Source: PGYR01 sp041675005 (GTDB lineage Bacteria > Bacteroidota > Ignavibacteria > Kapaibacteriales > UBA2268). Taken from it: 64,000 nt of DNA. Every line of letters begins with the position of its first letter. The stretch's first letter is position 1. The stretch covers positions 4,098-68,097 of the forward strand of contig JBAYUQ010000018.1 of NCBI GenBank assembly GCA_041675005.1, written 5' to 3'. Shown here in pieces: positions 61,856-64,000 of this stretch. The position numbers and the translations under genes were made by a program. The notes under the pieces were generated by a model that saw only the letters and a program-made list of their open reading frames with translations, had not been told where the DNA came from and did no database searches.

Positions 61856-62360
61856 AACAGAAGAAGTTGGTTATTTCTTAGGTGAAGTTGTACCTGAAAA
61901 CCTACCCAAGCTAATAGCTAAATTAGAAACAGAAGATTTCGCTATACTGAAATCTACTACAAAAGATATTCGGAAGGAAATTGTAGAAATGGGATATCGC
62001 TGTTATATTCTATCTATGAAATCTATAGAAGATGATTCAACGGTATACATGACCCTTGTTTTAAAAAACAAGGGGATAAAGCTCACTGGTGAACCTTTTG
62101 CTGATTCACTGGGTATTCCATCGTTTTTGCAAAATAATGTGATTCTAGTGGACACTGGGTCGTTCTGGGTGTTGTCTGAAGATGGCAATAGTAGCCAATA
62201 TACCAATTATGATAAATCTACTGATTTAGTTAGTACTTTAGAGCAATGCTATACTGATGAAATTGGTGATGGGAGAACATTCAAATTACAAGGTGTAAAA
62301 TCTCCGATAAACAATTTGAGTAGAATGGCGATGAGCACATTGAATATTAGTTGGATGTAG
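61842..62360 (+). CDS. Hypothetical island protein
   Basis: 172 residues from ATG 61842, which has a GAAGG site 8 bases upstream; a GTG at 61833 in the same frame is less likely. Mixed alpha/beta protein with V-G-Y-F-L-G-E-V-V-P-E-N and a central Y-M-T-L-V-L-K-N-K-G. No family recognised. Last gene that I can assign to the island. Confidence 0.55.
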   Translation: MLINRTEEVGYFLGEVVPENLPKLIAKLETEDFAILKSTTKDIRKEIVEMGYRCYILSMKSIEDDSTVYMTLVLKNKGIKLTGEPFADSLGIPSFLQNNVILVDTGSFWVLSEDGNSSQYTNYDKSTDLVSTLEQCYTDEIGDGRTFKLQGVKSPINNLSRMAMSTLNISWM

Positions 62361-62698
62361 AGACTACAAAATCGGAATGTTCAAAAGAATCCTGCCATTC
62401 GTCAACTATACGTTTACACTGGGAAATACATGTTGTGTAGATTGCAATTGTATTGGTTTAAAAGTTCAGTGAAGCAACAAAATTTGAACTTTCGGGCTGA
62501 CCTCAAGATATTTACAAATTATTTTCTTAAGTTTAACAAGTCAGATTAATATTTGTTCATATATGAGACGTTTTACGTATTCATGTGTCTTATTATGAAG
62601 ATTGCAATATCTAATTTACTTTTATTTCAGATAACCAAAGTGGTTGACTGAAATTAGGGTAAATACCCAATTATTATTAACAGTCGGAGGATACTCCC
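62361..62698. other. Intergenic region with hairpins and a gene-start relic
   Basis: AAAGTTCA/TGAACTTT (62461-62492), GGGTA/TACCC (62657-62668) and an imperfect 11-pair stem (62628-62652) were seen. At 62584-62599 there is an exact 16-base copy of sequence upstream of the NifX-like gene (42177-42192), followed by ATG AAG ATT GCA ATA, similar to that gene's first codons, and a stop at 62651. No complete gene fits. Confidence 0.45.
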
Positions 62699-63973
62699 GT
62701 GAAAAAATTAATTATTCTCATAACATTCTTATCGGTAACTCTGTCTGCTAGGGCAGAAGATTTTACTGTACTTTGGGAGATGGACATTTCTCCTTTTGCA
62801 AGTCAACCTATTGTATCAGATGACGGCAAATATTTTTATTATCATGATTCAGAATACGTCAAATTCCATGATTCTGAAACTGGAGTTTTTTTACATCAAA
62901 TTAATCAAGGAGAGTTGAATAAACAAGAAAATGGGATATTGTATTTAAATGATAATAAAGTAGTTCTACCATTTTCATTAGATTCCATTCTGATTTATAA
63001 TATTGCTACTAAACAGACAGAAGCGACTATTGATTTGGGTTTAAATGTAGAAAACCCACCTTTTTATAGGAGTTCCATCTCACCCAATAAACGCTTTCTT
63101 ACGCTTTATTGTAGATTAAATGGAAGCTATCATTTTATAATAGTAGATTTGGAAGAACAGAGATTATTCAAAGACGTTAGTTTTGGATTGTTAATAGGAC
63201 AATTATTCAACACCAACGACCCAAAAAGAATGATAGTAACAACTTCAGATCAATTTGGAATTCAATTAGTAGAGCTTACTTTGGATGAAACCGCACCACT
63301 TGGTTATCGAACAAACATGATTGAAGAGGTTGATAAAGAAGGCGAAATCAGAGGGCAGAAATATGATGCCGATGAAGATGCGTTCTATTATTTGTATTTA
63401 CCTTATGATTTAGGGAAAAGATTATCAAAATATGAATTCCAAAATAAAAAAGTTACAAATTTGTACGAGGGTGGATTGGGCAATAGAAATAATTGGTTTA
63501 GTCAAAGTAACCAAATAATATTATTTGAATATGGTTACTTGTACAATTTGAATACAGAAGAATGGTTCAAACTGAGGCAAGTTGATAATATACATCAACT
63601 TTGCTCATCAAGTGATGGATTAAAGACGGTATTGCTAAGAATCCATAACTCTATTGATAGTCATACCCTTAAACGCTTCGATGTTGAGAGTATTATTTCA
63701 TCAGTTAATAATGAAGATAATAGCACTGAAGTTTTATATCCCAACCCAACTACTGGTAATATTAATCTTGTTGTTAATAATCAGCATACAGATATATTTA
63801 GTTATAAGCTCTACAACGGACAAGGGCAAATAATATTTAGTGATGAATTAGGCTTTTTACAAGTAGGGAGTAATACAGTAAATATTCAATTACCTAGTAT
63901 CTCGAAAGGAATATACTTACTAAAGATTGAAAGCGTTCATGAGGTTTATAATTTTAATTTAATCATGGAGTAA
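62699..63973 (+). CDS. Secreted propeller-like protein with T9SS sorting domain
   Basis: 424 residues from GTG 62699, with GGAGG at 62686-62690 (8-base spacing) fixing the start. Signal peptide about 1-18. Blade-like repeats, and a C-terminal T9SS type A domain (Y-P-N-P-T-T-G-N near 350, ending F-N-L-I-M-E). Probably exported by type IX secretion. No catalytic motif; function unknown. Confidence 0.85.
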   Translation: MKKLIILITFLSVTLSARAEDFTVLWEMDISPFASQPIVSDDGKYFYYHDSEYVKFHDSETGVFLHQINQGELNKQENGILYLNDNKVVLPFSLDSILIYNIATKQTEATIDLGLNVENPPFYRSSISPNKRFLTLYCRLNGSYHFIIVDLEEQRLFKDVSFGLLIGQLFNTNDPKRMIVTTSDQFGIQLVELTLDETAPLGYRTNMIEEVDKEGEIRGQKYDADEDAFYYLYLPYDLGKRLSKYEFQNKKVTNLYEGGLGNRNNWFSQSNQIILFEYGYLYNLNTEEWFKLRQVDNIHQLCSSSDGLKTVLLRIHNSIDSHTLKRFDVESIISSVNNEDNSTEVLYPNPTTGNINLVVNNQHTDIFSYKLYNGQGQIIFSDELGFLQVGSNTVNIQLPSISKGIYLLKIESVHEVYNFNLIME

Positions 63974-63976
63974 GTT

Positions 63977-64000
63977 ATGAAACAGATAATATTTACTTTG
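63977..64000 (+). CDS. Partial gene at right edge (signal-peptide start)
   Basis: ATG 63977 opens M-K-Q-I-I-F-T-L, a short basic-then-hydrophobic start like the other secreted proteins here, three bases after the previous stop. Cut by the window end. Most likely the next gene of the same unit. Confidence 0.4.

Larger units (their letters stand above)
50241..62360. mobile_element. Integrated genetic island with type III R-M system
   Basis: Tyrosine recombinase at the left edge, an excisionase-like gene, type III restriction-modification, a nuclease-like gene, a methylase-like remnant, small helical paralogs and two replication-protein-like paralogs. It is flanked by chromosomal genes on both sides and contains no recognised household gene. 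Boundaries are approximate: no direct repeat defining the attachment site was found. Integrative element or satellite is an inference. Confidence 0.6.

Noticed and set aside
1..64000. CRISPR arrays, tRNA or rRNA genes
   Set aside because: No regularly spaced repeats of CRISPR type and no recognisable RNA gene were seen by eye; a covariance search would be decisive.

Overview
The window looks like a low-GC member of the Bacteroidota/Chlorobiota (FCB) assemblage. Evidence: several secreted proteins end in type IX secretion (T9SS) type A sorting domains (24912-27923, 37686-40283, 62699-63973, weaker at 33532-34458); many start sites lack a strong Shine-Dalgarno; and there is an ASPIC/UnbV plus choice-of-anchor-D protein and a peptidase/propeller/barrel surface protein typical of this group. 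I cannot name a genus. No rRNA, tRNA or CRISPR array was seen.

Region 1 (1 to about 24.7 kb) is most of a prophage with a Mu-type head module. A minus-strand block (6740 back to 607) encodes a ParB-methyltransferase, small and large terminase, a fused portal/minor head protein and a gpG-like protein. A divergent plus-strand block (6899-24629) encodes the ClpP-like protease/scaffold, major capsid protein, decoration-like protein, gp36- and gp37-like proteins, a lysis cassette (membrane coiled-coil protein, GH108 endolysin, holin-like protein), a beta-helix protein, tail tube candidate, tail proteins, tail assembly chaperone candidate and a 1783-residue tape measure protein as the last gene. 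No sheath gene is visible, so a siphovirus-like tail is likely. No transposase or integrase of this phage lies in the window; the early region is presumably left of base 1.

Region 2 (24.9-49.9 kb) is chromosomal: T9SS proteins, a Popeye-like cNMP-domain membrane protein, two metallo-beta-lactamase-fold enzymes, an ATP-cone nuclease in operon with a beta-CASP nuclease, a VWA-OmpA lipoprotein, proline dehydrogenase, a tadA-rsmI-tmk-protease cluster, a NifX-like protein followed by a duplicated oxidoreductase 5' end, a nested-palindrome repeat island, DNA polymerase IV and a large peptidase/propeller/barrel protein.

Region 3 (50.2 to about 62.4 kb) looks like an integrated genetic island: tyrosine recombinase, excisionase-like protein, type III restriction-modification (Mod and Res), a nuclease-like defence candidate, a methylase-like gene remnant, small helical paralogs and two diverged paralogs with a layout resembling filamentous-phage gene II/X replication proteins. 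Several of its genes share an upstream AGATATATA motif. It is the best candidate here for an undescribed system: a defence-carrying integrative element or satellite. Host-type genes resume at 62699 with a T9SS protein.
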